64,000 nucleotides of DNA. Source: Ricordea florida. Its lineage: Eukaryota; Cnidaria; Anthozoa; Corallimorpharia; Ricordeidae. The position numbers and the translations under genes were made by a program. The stretch covers positions 13,012,605 to 13,076,604 of the forward strand of contig OX453280.1 of assembly GCA_949710005.1 (NCBI GenBank), read 5' to 3'. This document shows positions 8,990 through 17,415 of the stretch, piece after piece. How positions within the stretch are numbered: position 1 is the stretch's first letter; the number at the start of each line of letters is the position of its first letter. Under the pieces are notes generated by a model, which was given only the letters and a program-made list of their open reading frames with translations, had not been told where the DNA came from and did not search any database.

Positions 8990-9192
8990 AACTACAAAGA
9001 AAACAGAAGATGAGTCTGCACGTTATGTAGCTTGCGGCAACAGACGATTTAAAGATTGAACCTCACAGTCCTGGAATGAGAACTACAAAGAAAACAGAAG
9101 ATGAGTCTCCACCCTATGTCGCTTGCAAGCCTCACAATTCTGGAAGCGTTTGGCCTACAGGAGAAGATGACTCTCCACTTTATGTAGCGAGC
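8990..9192 (+). repeat. Imperfect tandem repeat, period about 86-90 bp
   Basis: Two long units (8990-9036 and 9079-9126) share GAACTACAAAGAAAACAG and the following ATGAGTCT...TATGT-GCTTGC. A shorter third unit (about 9161-9188) repeats GAAGATGACTCTCCA...TATGTAGC. The units encode related peptides (TEDESxxYVAC, GEDDSPLYVAS) in two plus-strand frames, suggesting a repeated coding motif. Confidence 0.6.
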
Positions 9193-9198
9193 CGATGA
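9076..9198 (+). CDS. Small ORF with repeated ED(E/D)SP-YVA motif
   Basis: A 40-codon ORF begins MRTTKKTEDESPPYVAC and ends SPLYVASR. It contains two copies of the E-D-x-S-P-x-Y-V-A motif. A third copy precedes it in another frame (TEDESARYVACGN, 8995-9055). It sits on the plus strand just upstream of the histone-tail ORF and could be part of the same transcript. No family is recognised. Confidence 0.35.
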   Translation: MRTTKKTEDESPPYVACKPHNSGSVWPTGEDDSPLYVASR

Positions 9199-9315
9199 AA
9201 AGAATATGTTGGTTGAGTGTTCTTGTCACTGGTGGAGTCAAGAAACCTCATCGCTACAGGTCCGGAACAGTATGGACTCCATGAAGAAGAGAGAGAAAAA
9301 ACGTTCCATGAAGAT

Positions 9316-9526
9316 ATGGCTCGTACGAAGCAAACAGCACGTAAATATGGAAACGGGAATCCGAAGACAGGACGAACTACAAGAGGGCGGAACCGAAGAA
9401 TGCTATCAGGAATCACCATCACAGCATCTTTTGAACATTTTCGAATTGACTAGGCTACCAGGGTTGAGGCCAATGGAGAATTTATGTAAGAGATTTCTAA
9501 ATCCATTGGAAAAGATTCACCAATGA
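9316..9526 (+). pseudogene. Histone H3-tail-like ORF, probably with a frameshift
   Basis: From an ATG at 9316 the first ten residues are MARTKQTARK, identical to the N-terminal tail of histone H3 including K4 and K9. A basic stretch follows (KTGRTTRGRNRR), and the frame stops at 9451-9453. Next to it, in the frame ending at 9526, YQESPSQHLL, then LTRLP and MENLCKRF loosely resemble the H3 alpha-N/alpha-1 region (YQ-x-S...LL...LP...F). The natural switch would be near 9380-9400. The open frame also extends upstream to 9217, but the ATG at 9316 is the meaningful start. It lies on the plus strand between two minus-strand genes. Either a diverged H3 gene or a tail mimic is possible. The tail identity is certain and the fold assignment is weak. 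Confidence 0.6.
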
Positions 9527-9651
9527 AGAACAACAGAAAAAACGTGAATATCAAAGTACCTTTTTTTTCTTCCACCAAAAGACTTCCACATAAAAAAATG
9601 TCGTCACTGCACTTCAATATCCGTACGGTAGTGTATCATAATCTTGTTTGA

Positions 9652-12600
9652 TCACACGTTGTTATAAACCAGTTTATATTTCTTGTCTTGGGATTGCGTC
9701 ACCAATTGTTTGTTCTTTGTATCACGTACAATCTTATGAGGGTTATGAACAGCGACAGGTTCACAGTCATTGGCTCGTACCATGTCCACCATGGTATGAA
9801 AGTTAACTTTCTCTGTCGTCCGGACATTCAACGTAAATCCCCGTACTTTACATACAATTTTTCCCTTGTATGTCTTGTAGGCATAATTCTTGGGGCCTGC
9901 CGAAACAAAGGTGATGATATGATCATCACTGTCCAACTCGTTGGTGAGTTCCCCCAAATAATCGCCCAATGAGGGTTCCCACTGTCCTTCTTCCGATATG
10001 TAAACAAGGCTGTCTGTGTCGTAATAACACACTCTTCGATCCAGGTTCTCCATAACACGGTACAATTTAATTCTCGCTTGAGCTGTGGTGAAGGCAGCCA
10101 AAACAACATTGGTCCTGTCGGAAGCTTCCACAAAGTCATTCTCTTGGACATAACACACTTCCACCATGTCATCAGAGACAAGATGGACATCTTTTATGTT
10201 GACACTGGCGTTGGTAAACAGTTCAAAATAACGTTTCGTATCATTCACCACTTCCAACTTGGGTCTGTTTGGACGCTGTCCCAATTTTCCTCACATGTTG
10301 TTTAGTATTTGTTTCCACACACTTCTGGCGCCTGCGTTATACTGGATATTCTCCTTCTCCAAAAGAATCCCTTCATGTTGGTGGTATTCTTGAATGTATC
10401 TGTCTTTGTCTTGGTCGGTCTTACACCAAGCAGGCCAACCCGAGACTTCCTGTTTCTTCTTCAAAAACATATCGATATAGTCTTTAAACAAAGTTTGACT
10501 TTTTTGATCAAAATGCCATACTTCATGTATTTTCACCACCCGGTATCCCATCTCACGTGCCAAGTCCAGTTCTAGACTCACCCATGTGCCAGTCAAGGTT
10601 CTTTCTTCATCCGTGTGTTGTTGCACTTGAATGGTAATACGGGATGATATAAACCGCGGGGGGCAAGCACATCACATTTGATGACACCAAAGTAATCTCC
10701 CACCTGGGCAGGATTTAAATTGTCCGTAAATATTCTGGGATGTCCCACAGGATACACGCCGTTCTTATTGATATCTGGGTATAGACTTGTAAAGTCCACA
10801 TACTTGATCTTCTTTCCTTCCACCAACAATTTCGTGGCATTGGTACGTCCCCCATAAAAGGCATCACGCTGGTTCAGGGGAGAAACAAAATCCAATGCAT
10901 CCACAAATGCTTTCACTTCTTGGTTCTCTTTTAGGAGCTATCGCCACTGACATTCCCACATTTCCACCACGTCAATGCCTTCTTTCTTCAAATAGTTGGT
11001 TCTTTCCAAGGTATGTTGATACAATTCATGCATCGAACAATTGCTGATGCGATTCATGGTGGACCCGGGAAAACACTTGATACAGCCATGAAAAAAGCAA
11101 CCATGAAACTCATAGGCTGTATTGGTAGCTTCACAATATCCATCCAACAAATAGGGTCCCACACGCTTTTCTCCTTCACTTCTGCCATGACGAATCACTG
11201 CATTGTTCTCATGGGCCACATGAGCCAGCCACTGATAGGCGCAATGCGATTGATTGGCTTTTTTCTGTAGCCTAGAAGAGGGATAATGGCAATGGTTTTC
11301 TCCTTCAAAAACATGGTACGAAAAATTAAATTGCATAAAGATGCAATGGTCATACTTTCTTTGAAAGGGTGAATATGACATAACCCTTTCACCGTTTCTA
11401 TGAATTGACAGCAACATCGCCGCAAAATGTCCACATCAGATCGACAATAAGCCACCAGTTCTTCTTGCATATTAAACACCACCTTCTTTGTCTGTTGTTC
11501 TTGGTACCAGGTCAGGAACGCATCACGAGCTTCTGGTTTCATACCGTCAGGGTCATAGTATTCAACATCTGGTATGGGTCCCACATAATGTTGGTTTTCT
11601 TCTGTATTGAAGAAATGGGGGAAATAACCTTTCTTGAGTTCTTTCATGCCAAATGTTTTGGGTAACTTTGACAGCGGCATAGGAAAAAAATTTAAACTGT
11701 CAATAAAACGCACATCCACATCTGGTACTCGCATCTCCATGATCTTGGCGCCATTCATGATGAGGGTTGGTTTCACATTGTTCTTGTACAAATAATCAAA
11801 AATAAAATAAGAATCAGAACCCTTAAAGTTATGGGCTATGCAGGTTGCTCCTGGCATCTGGTCAAACAGCCAGGAGCAAAATGCCTCGCACGTTTTAAAC
11901 ATCCACTCCTTCCCGTGTTGATCTTGCACCACCACCAGATTAGGTACATGGATTCCAGTGTTTTGAGTACATTCAAAATCAAAAAATAAATAAGTGTCAT
12001 CTTGTTCCTCATCATCAGCAGCATCTCTCTTTCTTTTCTTGCCTTGTTTGGGTACTTGCATGAAACACTGATGATTTTTGTCGACAAACTTGTCACATAT
12101 ACGACACATCACTTCTCCACATTTGTGTTCATTGACATTGCGTCGAGTCCGGTCCAGCATTTTACCGCAATCTTTACACTTGAGATACTGTTTGCAAACA
12201 GAGATTCCACCCTGAGGCCCCATTCGACGATGATTCTCAAAACATCCAGGTCCCTGAAATGATCTTCGGCAATAAGCGCAATAGATCCATGAGGATATAT
12301 CACCACGACATCCTTCTTGAAAACAAGACAAACATTTCTTCTTACATCGATGATGCCTTCCCTCTTCTGTGTTATATCCCTTTTCACATTCCAAACAATA
12401 ATAATTGCGTCCCATGAATCCAGGCATGGAGGTGATGAAATCATAATGACCATGATGTAAATATAAATAAATCACTTTCTCCTGGGTGGTCCCTTTGAAA
12501 ATAATACTGTTAAAATGTTCCGCACTGACAACCACCAGTTGATAGTGAGGCAATACGGCTTGAAACTTCTTCGCCTCTTCAATACCACATGGTTGTAGGG

Positions 12601-13237
12601 GGACTCCTGCTTTATGGTGTAATGTCAAAGCTCTTGTTCTTTGTACGGGGCGACCATATTTTATGGAATTATACTTTGGGTCCTTCTCCAGTTTGGCCAG
12701 ACCAACCACAATGGCTCTGGCCATACATAGTTCGTCCTGGTTCTTTATTCTAATAAGACATCGTTTGTCCCTCAAACGCTTGCTCATATTGATGACTTTC
12801 TTTCTTCCACTCCCCGCGGGAAGAGAAACGTGAACTAAATTCACATCAAATCTTTGATTCACATACAAATCCTCATGGGACTGTAACACTCGTTCCACTT
12901 CAAACATAATTCTTTGAGATGTGAGGTCTTCAACAGGCATGAATGGTAGACTGATGGGTGAAGATAGTTCGCGAGTTTGCATGACAAAACGAATCTGATC
13001 TCGCTCATTCATTCCACGGGTCATATCTGCCATGGCTCTTTCCAACACATGGTTCAAATTGGATGCTCCTTCTTGAATAGTCTTGGCTTGGGGAATATCA
13101 ATGGTTAAATGATAATCAATTCCCGAGGTTTTGAATCTGGGAATGTGACGTCGATTCTGTTCTTTCAGATCATAACTGGGTAGTTGTTGTTGTCGTTGCT
13201 GCTCTTGTGGCTGTCTTCTCCCACGACGTCCTCCCAT
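9652..13237 (-). pseudogene. polB: Protein-primed family B DNA polymerase, in several fragments
   Basis: The start is the ATG at 13237 (MGGRRGRRQ). About 1195 codons suit a Maverick polymerase. In order: Cys/His clusters (CLECEKGY, HRCKKKCLSC, CRICDKF), exonuclease motifs I (FFDFEC), II (AHNFKGSDSYF) and III (YCRSDVDIL), palm motif A (DFTSLYP), the motif B region, and motif C (YYDTDSL). Four lesions break it: a frame change in the A-run near 11261-11275, an in-frame TAG at 10938-10940, a frame change near 10600-10626, and an in-frame TGA at 10291-10293 inside motif B. It would have replicated the element by protein priming. As assembled it cannot encode a full polymerase. Confidence 0.9.
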
Positions 13238-13272
13238 TTGCTCACTGCAACATTGAATAGTAAAATATAAGT

Positions 13273-13875
13273 TCAAAAATCGAACATGTTGACATCAAGA
13301 GGAACAGGCTGAACAATTTGGTAAAACATGTCAACTTGCCCCTCTTCCTGTTGTTGTTGTTGTTGCTGTTGTTCAAGGATGGTTACGGCCTGTAATAACT
13401 CCTCATCACTATTCATTGGTTCAGCATCACCTTCTTGTGCCGTTTCATCATCACTTTCTTGTTCCATTTCATTCATGGCTTGTAATAAATCATGATCACT
13501 CACTGCGGGCGTAACCATCTCTCCGTCAATCATCAAACCCAACAAAATGCTTTGTTTATCAGGACGAGAAAATTGATGGAGGACCCATTTTGAATCAAAA
13601 CAAGTCATTTGTTCGGCGGTGTAACCCATCATCGTGCAAGATTGCACCCAAGGGCGAATGATATGAGATGGTTTGACACATGTCAACGCTCTTTCCATAA
13701 ACCTTGAAATCTTTGCTTCATCATCCGCCTCGCAACTATGATCTTTTTCGTATGGAGTTCTATGAGAACATCCATAACAGGCCTCATTCGCCAAAGACTT
13801 GATTCGTTTCCAAAGGCATTCACAATAGACGCGCCAAAACTGAGCTTCTACATTCTCTTTGATTTCCTCATCCAT
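13273..13875 (-). CDS. Unrecognised acidic protein with a Cys/His cluster, upstream of polymerase
   Basis: This intact 200-codon ORF starts MDEEIKENVEAQFWRVY. It has a possible zinc-binding cluster (CYGCSHRTPYEKDHSC, residues about 33-48), a Trp-containing middle, an acidic Ser/Glu/Asp-rich stretch, and a run of eight to nine Gln near residue 170. Its C-terminal MFDF stop lies 36 bp before the polymerase ATG. A TATA box lies 60 bp upstream of its ATG. It is probably the first gene of the leftward transcription unit. A regulatory or polymerase-associated role is only a guess. Confidence 0.6.
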   Translation of the reverse strand: MDEEIKENVEAQFWRVYCECLWKRIKSLANEACYGCSHRTPYEKDHSCEADDEAKISRFMERALTCVKPSHIIRPWVQSCTMMGYTAEQMTCFDSKWVLHQFSRPDKQSILLGLMIDGEMVTPAVSDHDLLQAMNEMEQESDDETAQEGDAEPMNSDEELLQAVTILEQQQQQQQQEEGQVDMFYQIVQPVPLDVNMFDF

Positions 13876-13933
13876 GTTTGCTTCTTCTTCTTCGCTCCAC
13901 TAGTTGTGGTGAAAATACTACAACTCACTCTTC

Positions 13934-13940
13934 TTTTATA
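13934..13940 (-). promoter_or_regulatory. TATA box for the leftward unit
   Basis: TATAAAA on the minus strand lies about 60 bp before the ATG at 13875, in the divergent region between the two arms. Confidence 0.5.
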
Positions 13941-14050
13941 CTCTCTGAGGCATACCCTGTTCTTTACCTGTTTTACCAGTCTTTTCCGGTTCATCAGGTT
14001 TTTCATACCTGTCAAACAAGTTTTTCTTGTTAAAAAAACCCGTTTTGATA

Positions 14051-14073
14051 GGGGGTACCCCCCACCCCCCTCT
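14051..14073. repeat. GC-rich direct repeat, copy 1
   Basis: A 23 bp G/C block centred on a KpnI-like GGTACC palindrome and followed by ACCCCCCTCT. A near-identical copy lies at 15652-15674. Copy 1 is in the divergent promoter region, copy 2 in the small-ORF region. The function is unknown. Confidence 0.5.
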
Positions 14074-14127
14074 CTTATTTTTAAAAAACCAGACAAACAG
14101 ATTTTAAACCGGCTTCCCCCAAAAAAG

Positions 14128-14135
14128 TATATAAG
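14128..14135 (+). promoter_or_regulatory. TATA box for the rightward arm
   Basis: TATATAAG lies about 110 bp before the first rightward ATG at 14239. With the minus-strand TATA at 13934-13940 it defines a divergent promoter region of roughly 200 bp. Confidence 0.55.
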
Positions 14136-14238
14136 CAATGACGCTGCTTCCAGTCGGTGTCTTTTCGCTCATCTCTTTGTAGGCGAAGGTGATACAGGGT
14201 GATATTTGTTCCAGTGTTTTTCCAAGTTGACGGTCAAG

Positions 14239-14873
14239 ATGCCCAAGCGTAGACAACAGAGCCAAAGAGGTGCTGCCAAAAGACCAGCAACAAGTTCTTC
14301 TTCCTCTTCTTCTTCTTCCAGCGACCCTGTATCGCCTTCGCCTTCTGGGTCGTCCCATCCGCTGCTGATCCTGTAACAACACCATCTGTTTCTGCTGCTG
14401 ATGCAACACCATCTGTTTCTGCTGCTGTTGATGATGTAGTACCACCTGAAACAACTGAGCAACAGCCGGACAACCAGGAACCAGGAGCAGTGGCAGCCAA
14501 CCCTCTGACTATACCGCGAGATCCACCCATTGACGGTCCTTGTCTGGTTTGTTTTGAAGGCGAAGCAGCCCCTCCAACACCATGTTGTAAAAAGCCACTG
14601 TGCGATCCTTGCCTGAAACATTGGTTGGACAACAGACGGTTTGACTGCCCGCATTGCAGGAAACAATTGCCATCCACGTACATCATGACCTCTGAAGAAG
14701 CCACAGATGCCCTGTTACAAGACTCAGAATTCCTACGAAGGATTCGGCTGGTAAGAATTGATTATGACACTATGATAGCTATTTTGGAAGCCATATTTGC
14801 TATGGCTTTTTTGGTCGTAGGACTTTATTATTTATATTTGATCATAAGAAATGTACAATCTCGTTTACTTTAG
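14239..14873 (+). pseudogene. RING-like zinc finger protein with C-terminal transmembrane segment, frameshifted
   Basis: The first frame starts at 14239 with a basic MPKRRQQSQRG and a long Ser run, then stops at about 14374. The next frame is open across the same point (ADPVTTPSVSAADATPS) and continues through a Thr/Gln-rich linker. It then has a variant RING-type cluster: CLVC, CC, C, DPC, then CPHC about 15 residues later. A hydrophobic segment near the end (AILEAIFAMAFLVVGLYYLY) is a likely membrane anchor. One frame change near 14350-14365 separates the halves. Membrane-anchored viral RING proteins often act as E3 ubiquitin ligases, so an immune or cell-surface role is possible but unproven. 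Without the basic start, the second half alone may be functional from an ATG at 14490. Confidence 0.6.
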
Positions 14874-14914
14874 TTTTTTTCTTTTTTTAGACTTATAATG
14901 AACTGATACTGAGT

Positions 14915-15076
14915 ATGAAGGATAAGCAAGAACGAAACTTGAAATGTTCCAACATTGATTCGATTGTCAAGGACTTATTACAAAAAGCCATTTGTATAAG
15001 TTTTAATTTATGGGATGATTATACACCAATGGATTATTGCGAAAGACGAGTTCTTTTTGATTCGCTCATTGGTTAA
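14915..15076 (+). CDS. Small ORF of the right arm (53 aa)
   Basis: The ORF starts MKDKQERNLKC and has an IDSIVKDLL helix-like segment and a DYTPMDYCERR middle. It follows an acceptor-like AG at 14890. It may be distantly related to the IDDC family at 16068, 20578 and 20770, but the match is weak. No known family is recognised. Confidence 0.4.
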   Translation: MKDKQERNLKCSNIDSIVKDLLQKAICISFNLWDDYTPMDYCERRVLFDSLIG

Positions 15077-15103
15077 TTTTTTTCTTTTTCTTATCTATAG
15101 GCC

Positions 15104-15304
15104 TTGATCAAACTCAAAGCGACCAAATCAACACTTAAGTATAAGTTACAACAGCAAAATAGAGTTCCTTTTAATCCATTTCGATTCTTTTATAATTATT
15201 ATACGATGCGAGAATTGTTGGAGAGTGCCACCAATATTGATGTCATATACAATCCAGCTTTCATCAAAGAAATATGTGAACTGTTAGATATGCTCCATTG
15301 TTAA
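15104..15304 (+). CDS. Small right-arm exon/ORF (66 codons)
   Basis: The frame is open from the acceptor-like TATAG at 15102 to a stop at 15302-15304. There is no ATG near its start; the first is at 15206 (MRELLESATNID). A start supplied by an upstream exon is therefore likely. The composition is aromatic and Asn-rich, with ICELLDMLHC at the end. No family is recognised. Confidence 0.4.
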   Translation: MIKLKATKSTLKYKLQQQNRVPFNPFRFFYNYYTMRELLESATNIDVIYNPAFIKEICELLDMLHC

Positions 15305-15322
15305 ATCTTTTTTTTTGTTGAC

Positions 15323-15438
15323 GTGAGGTTAGGGGTGGCTGTAAGGGGAGGTTGGAGGCCACACTGTAAATATTAAAAAAGAAAAGAAAAGTTATTCTGT
15401 GAGGTTAGGGGTGGCTGTAAGGGGAGGATGGAGGCCAC
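15323..15438 (+). repeat. Two 40 bp direct repeats, 76 bp apart
   Basis: A unit starting GTGAGGTTAGGGGTGGCTGT occurs at 15323-15362 and 15399-15438 with one mismatch. The spacer is A-rich. The unit is G-rich, non-coding, and just before the acceptor at 15471. It could be a regulatory or G-quadruplex-forming element. Confidence 0.65.
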
Positions 15439-15473
15439 TAAAAAAAAATAACTTTTCTTTTTTTTTCAGACCA

Positions 15474-15736
15474 TGGAGCATATGGTATCATGCATACAGG
15501 TTGTCCCCAACACAGCAAAAAATTCAAATTCAAACAACAAAAATTCAAACAACAAAAAATTCGTTTGCATTTGTATGTACAATATTGTGATTAAAAAGAA
15601 CTTTTTATTTTTTTTTAATTTTTTTTTATTTTTTTTAATTTTTTTTTGGTGGGGGGTACCCCCACCCCCCTCTTTGATGTCTTTTAAAAAAAATATGATT
15701 GAATACACTTTTTTTTTTTTCTTAGGCGATGAGTAA
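15474..15736 (+). CDS. Low-complexity ORF, doubtful
   Basis: An ATG lies three bases behind an acceptor-like TTTTTCAG. The first 40 or so codons (MEHMVSCIQVV, then Asn/Lys/Ser repeats) could be an exon. The rest is translated homopolymer and should not be trusted. Confidence 0.25.
15652..15674. repeat. GC-rich direct repeat, copy 2
   Basis: Second copy of the 23 bp GGTACC-centred block described at 14051. It lies inside a T-rich tract between two acceptor-like sites. Confidence 0.5.
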
Positions 15737-15834
15737 TATCATAGACATTCAAATACCTCATAATATTGTTGTCACCATGAAAGTAGGAGATAATGAATAC
15801 AAGATTGTCAATCTTTACAAACGAACTCTATAAA
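15729..15834 (+). pseudogene. Small right-arm ORF with probable frameshift
   Basis: Behind an acceptor-like CTTAG, an ORF starts MSNIIDIQIPHNIVVTMK and stops early after an A-run at 15780-15783. The next frame stays open with protein-like sequence (VGDNEYKIVNLYKR) to 15834. A one-base change in the A-run is the simplest reading. No family is recognised. Confidence 0.35.
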
Positions 15835-15854
15835 TTGTCTTTTCTATTTTCCAG

Positions 15855-16040
15855 ATGTATCCAGAAACACGCTATAATAAATCACAACTACGAATCGACA
15901 GATCATTTATAGTCTTTAAAGAGATACGTGAATGGGAATATTCCATGTTACATGTTCACAAAAAACTTGTGCTTGATTTTTTACTCAAAACATTTCAAAA
16001 ACCCTCTTTTTTCATGAAGAGAGAACACAACCTCTTATAG
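15855..16040 (+). CDS. Small right-arm protein, YPE family (61 aa)
   Basis: The ATG directly follows TTTTCCAG. The ORF starts MYPETRYNKSQLRIDR and continues with a Phe/Lys-rich segment. The element 3 arm has a related exon at 17416 (IYPEIRSYHPEW), also directly behind a TTTCCAG. Conservation of the acceptor and the N-terminal motif in two diverged copies supports a real exon. Confidence 0.55.
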   Translation: MYPETRYNKSQLRIDRSFIVFKEIREWEYSMLHVHKKLVLDFLLKTFQKPSFFMKREHNLL

Positions 16041-16067
16041 TTTTCTTGTTTCTTTACCTTTTCACAG

Positions 16068-16415
16068 ATGGTTCGATCAATTGATGATTGTTCAAGATAC
16101 ATTACTAATAAATATCAAGAATTAGTGGATGTTCCTATGGCTCAATTTGATCTGTTTGATGCTTATAGCCTGTTACGTACTCGTGATTATCTGTTTGATT
16201 GTAGAAGGATAGCTTTTCGTTTATTAACTGAATATATAAATTTTTTTATCATTACAGATAATGAATGCGTTGACCTTATGACGTTTGTTATGCATGATTA
16301 CTACAGTAATTTCAATGACTATAGTCCACGTGATTATCACACCTTCTGGATTCGTGAAACCTTGGATTTTTGTTATCTAAGACTTTGTCGTTTTTTCGTC
16401 CATCATGAATTTTAA
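16068..16415 (+). CDS. IDDC-family small protein (115 aa)
   Basis: The ATG directly follows CTTTTCACAG. It starts MVRSIDDCSRYITNKYQELVD and later has FDLFDAYSLL and a Cys/Tyr-rich second half. The S-I-D-D-C...N-x-Y/F...V...DLFD pattern recurs in element 3 exons at 20578 and 20770, so this is a small paralogous family specific to the right arm. No known domain is recognised. The place in the element corresponds to early accessory regions of adenovirus-like viruses, so host interaction is a reasonable guess. Confidence 0.55.
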   Translation: MVRSIDDCSRYITNKYQELVDVPMAQFDLFDAYSLLRTRDYLFDCRRIAFRLLTEYINFFIITDNECVDLMTFVMHDYYSNFNDYSPRDYHTFWIRETLDFCYLRLCRFFVHHEF

Positions 16416-16439
16416 TTTTTATTTTTGTAGATTTATTAC

Positions 16440-16523
16440 ATGCTTGCTGAATGTGCAAGATATGTTATGGATAACCACGGTTTCGTTCATAAACCCGTTA
16501 TTTGCTTTATAGGAAGACCATGA
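16440..16523 (+). CDS. Tiny right-arm ORF (27 aa)
   Basis: After an acceptor-like TTTTTGTAG at 16430 the frame reads IYY and then MLAECARYVMDNHGF to a TGA. It is very short and supported only by its position behind an acceptor. Confidence 0.3.
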   Translation: MLAECARYVMDNHGFVHKPVICFIGRP

Positions 16524-16710
16524 ACATTTATGATCATGGAGTGCCAGAAGATGGAATTACCCTATTCTCTTGTAAAAAACAAACATGGTTATGATTCTTT
16601 AAAAGATTTCAAATGATATATGGTGTGTGTGTTTTTTTTCTATCTGTTAGGAATGCATTCAAAATGTCATTTAAACCCATTCAACCATTCATGTCCCTTC
16701 ATTTGAGAGA

Positions 16711-16845
16711 ATGCCTAAAAGGCGACGCATTAAAAGATACAAAAGAGTGTTCAAAAGAATAAGACAGTACGGGGGAAACCAAAGCACATTAAGGAAACTC
16801 GTTGAACGTTACAAGCGCCCTCAACCTTTCATTGGAACTTGGTGA
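16711..16845 (+). CDS. Short basic protein of the terminal gene pair (44 aa)
   Basis: It starts MPKRRRIKRYKRVFKRIRQ and ends QPFIGTW. The stop overlaps the next ATG as TGATG. The element 3 arm has the same arrangement at 21509-21664, where a basic protein (MVKTRQRFSVVRHKRYGG, ending FFGSWQNRF) precedes the pX-like gene. Strong positive charge suggests DNA binding or a virion core role. Confidence 0.55.
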   Translation: MPKRRRIKRYKRVFKRIRQYGGNQSTLRKLVERYKRPQPFIGTW

Positions 16846-17042
16846 TGGCAACAAGAAAGAAAAAAAGAACGCAAAGAAGAAGAAGACGCACCATGCGTGG
16901 TGGAGCACTCTCAGCAGCTGAGATAAGACAAAGACTGGACAAAAAATATGGCAAAAGATCCCATTATGCAAGAATAGCAAAAAAAATGGCAGGACTCATG
17001 GTTTCTTTTGCAAATTGGTTCGGTAGAAAACTACACAAGTGA
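16845..17042 (+). CDS. pX-like (mu-like) basic peptide with MRGGAL motif (65 aa)
   Basis: It starts MATRKKKRTQRRRRRTMRGG, followed by AL and then a second basic helix ending WFGRKLHK. The block of arginines followed by MRGG resembles the adenovirus core peptide precursor pX, in which the same motif precedes a hydrophobic segment. A related but broken copy lies at 21664-21918. As the last gene before the terminal repeat it probably encodes a virion core or DNA-condensing peptide; this is inference. Confidence 0.6.
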   Translation: MATRKKKRTQRRRRRTMRGGALSAAEIRQRLDKKYGKRSHYARIAKKMAGLMVSFANWFGRKLHK

Positions 17043-17234
17043 AAGAAGAACAATAAAGAATCAAGATGAATTGTACCATTGTTTTTTTATTGACGCTCTC
17101 GTTCCAAATATGGTGTAGGGGGATGCTAAGCTCCCCTTTCCCGCCAAAACCGGTTCAAACCGGTTTTTTCCGGCCATTTGCATAATTTCGACACCGCCGC
17201 CATTTTTAAATACCCTGACAAAAATTTTTTCAAC
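17043..17234. other. Non-coding right end of element 1
   Basis: No gene is seen. The stretch contains a small palindrome of CCGGTT units near 17150-17172 and leads into the terminal repeat. Confidence 0.5.
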
Positions 17235-17282
17235 AGCCAATCAAAAGCCTCCATTTGTGCCATAGTGGCCCCCCTTACTACT
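17235..17282. repeat. Terminal repeat, right end of element 1
   Basis: A 48 bp block (CAGCCAATCAAAAGCC...CCCCCTTACTACT) is nearly identical to 25270-25317 and similar to 22166-22214. Read from the outside it begins AGTAGTAAGGG, consistent with Maverick ends that start 5'-AG. Both this end and that at 25317 are followed by CAC, so the exact boundary may be up to 3 bp further. Confidence 0.7.
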
Positions 17283-17415
17283 CACGAATAATTTTGTCAT
17301 CGTAACGTGTTTAGCTTTTCCAATGAGATTCTCTTTCATTCCGTTAAAGCGTATCTTCTATCTCTCGTAGGGCAGTTTTTATCTTCATTTTTCACTTAGC
17401 GGTTTTGCTTTCCAG

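Larger units (their letters stand above)
14878..16700 (+). other. Series of splice-acceptor-like sites before small ORFs (element 1)
   Basis: Pyrimidine-rich tracts ending in AG occur just before successive small ORFs, at about 14890, 15102, 15471, 15725, 15854, 16067, 16430 and 16655. Several abut the ATG directly (for example TTTTCCAG then ATG at 15855, CACAG then ATG at 16068). The pattern fits one promoter and leader feeding alternative 3' exons. A consensus-like donor (CTG/GTAAGA) lies at about 14751 inside the RING gene. None of the junctions is demonstrated. Confidence 0.5.
1..17282. mobile_element. Maverick/Polinton (adintovirus-like) element 1, left end missing
   Basis: This stretch carries the hallmark set of a Maverick/adintovirus: packaging ATPase, adenain-type protease, double-jelly-roll capsid protein, retroviral-type integrase and protein-primed DNA polymerase B. 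The structural genes, integrase and polymerase read leftward. A short right arm from about 14.1 kb reads rightward and ends in a terminal repeat at 17282. The left end lies before the window. Nearly every large gene has a frameshift or internal stop, so the copy appears degraded, although some single-base frameshifts could be assembly errors. Confidence 0.88.

Noticed and set aside
15323..15438. CRISPR-like repeat-spacer look
   Set aside because: Only two units, a eukaryotic setting and no Cas genes.
15605..15720. Poly-Phe/Leu segment of the ORF at 15474
   Set aside because: It is translation of T-rich homopolymer and not a credible membrane domain.
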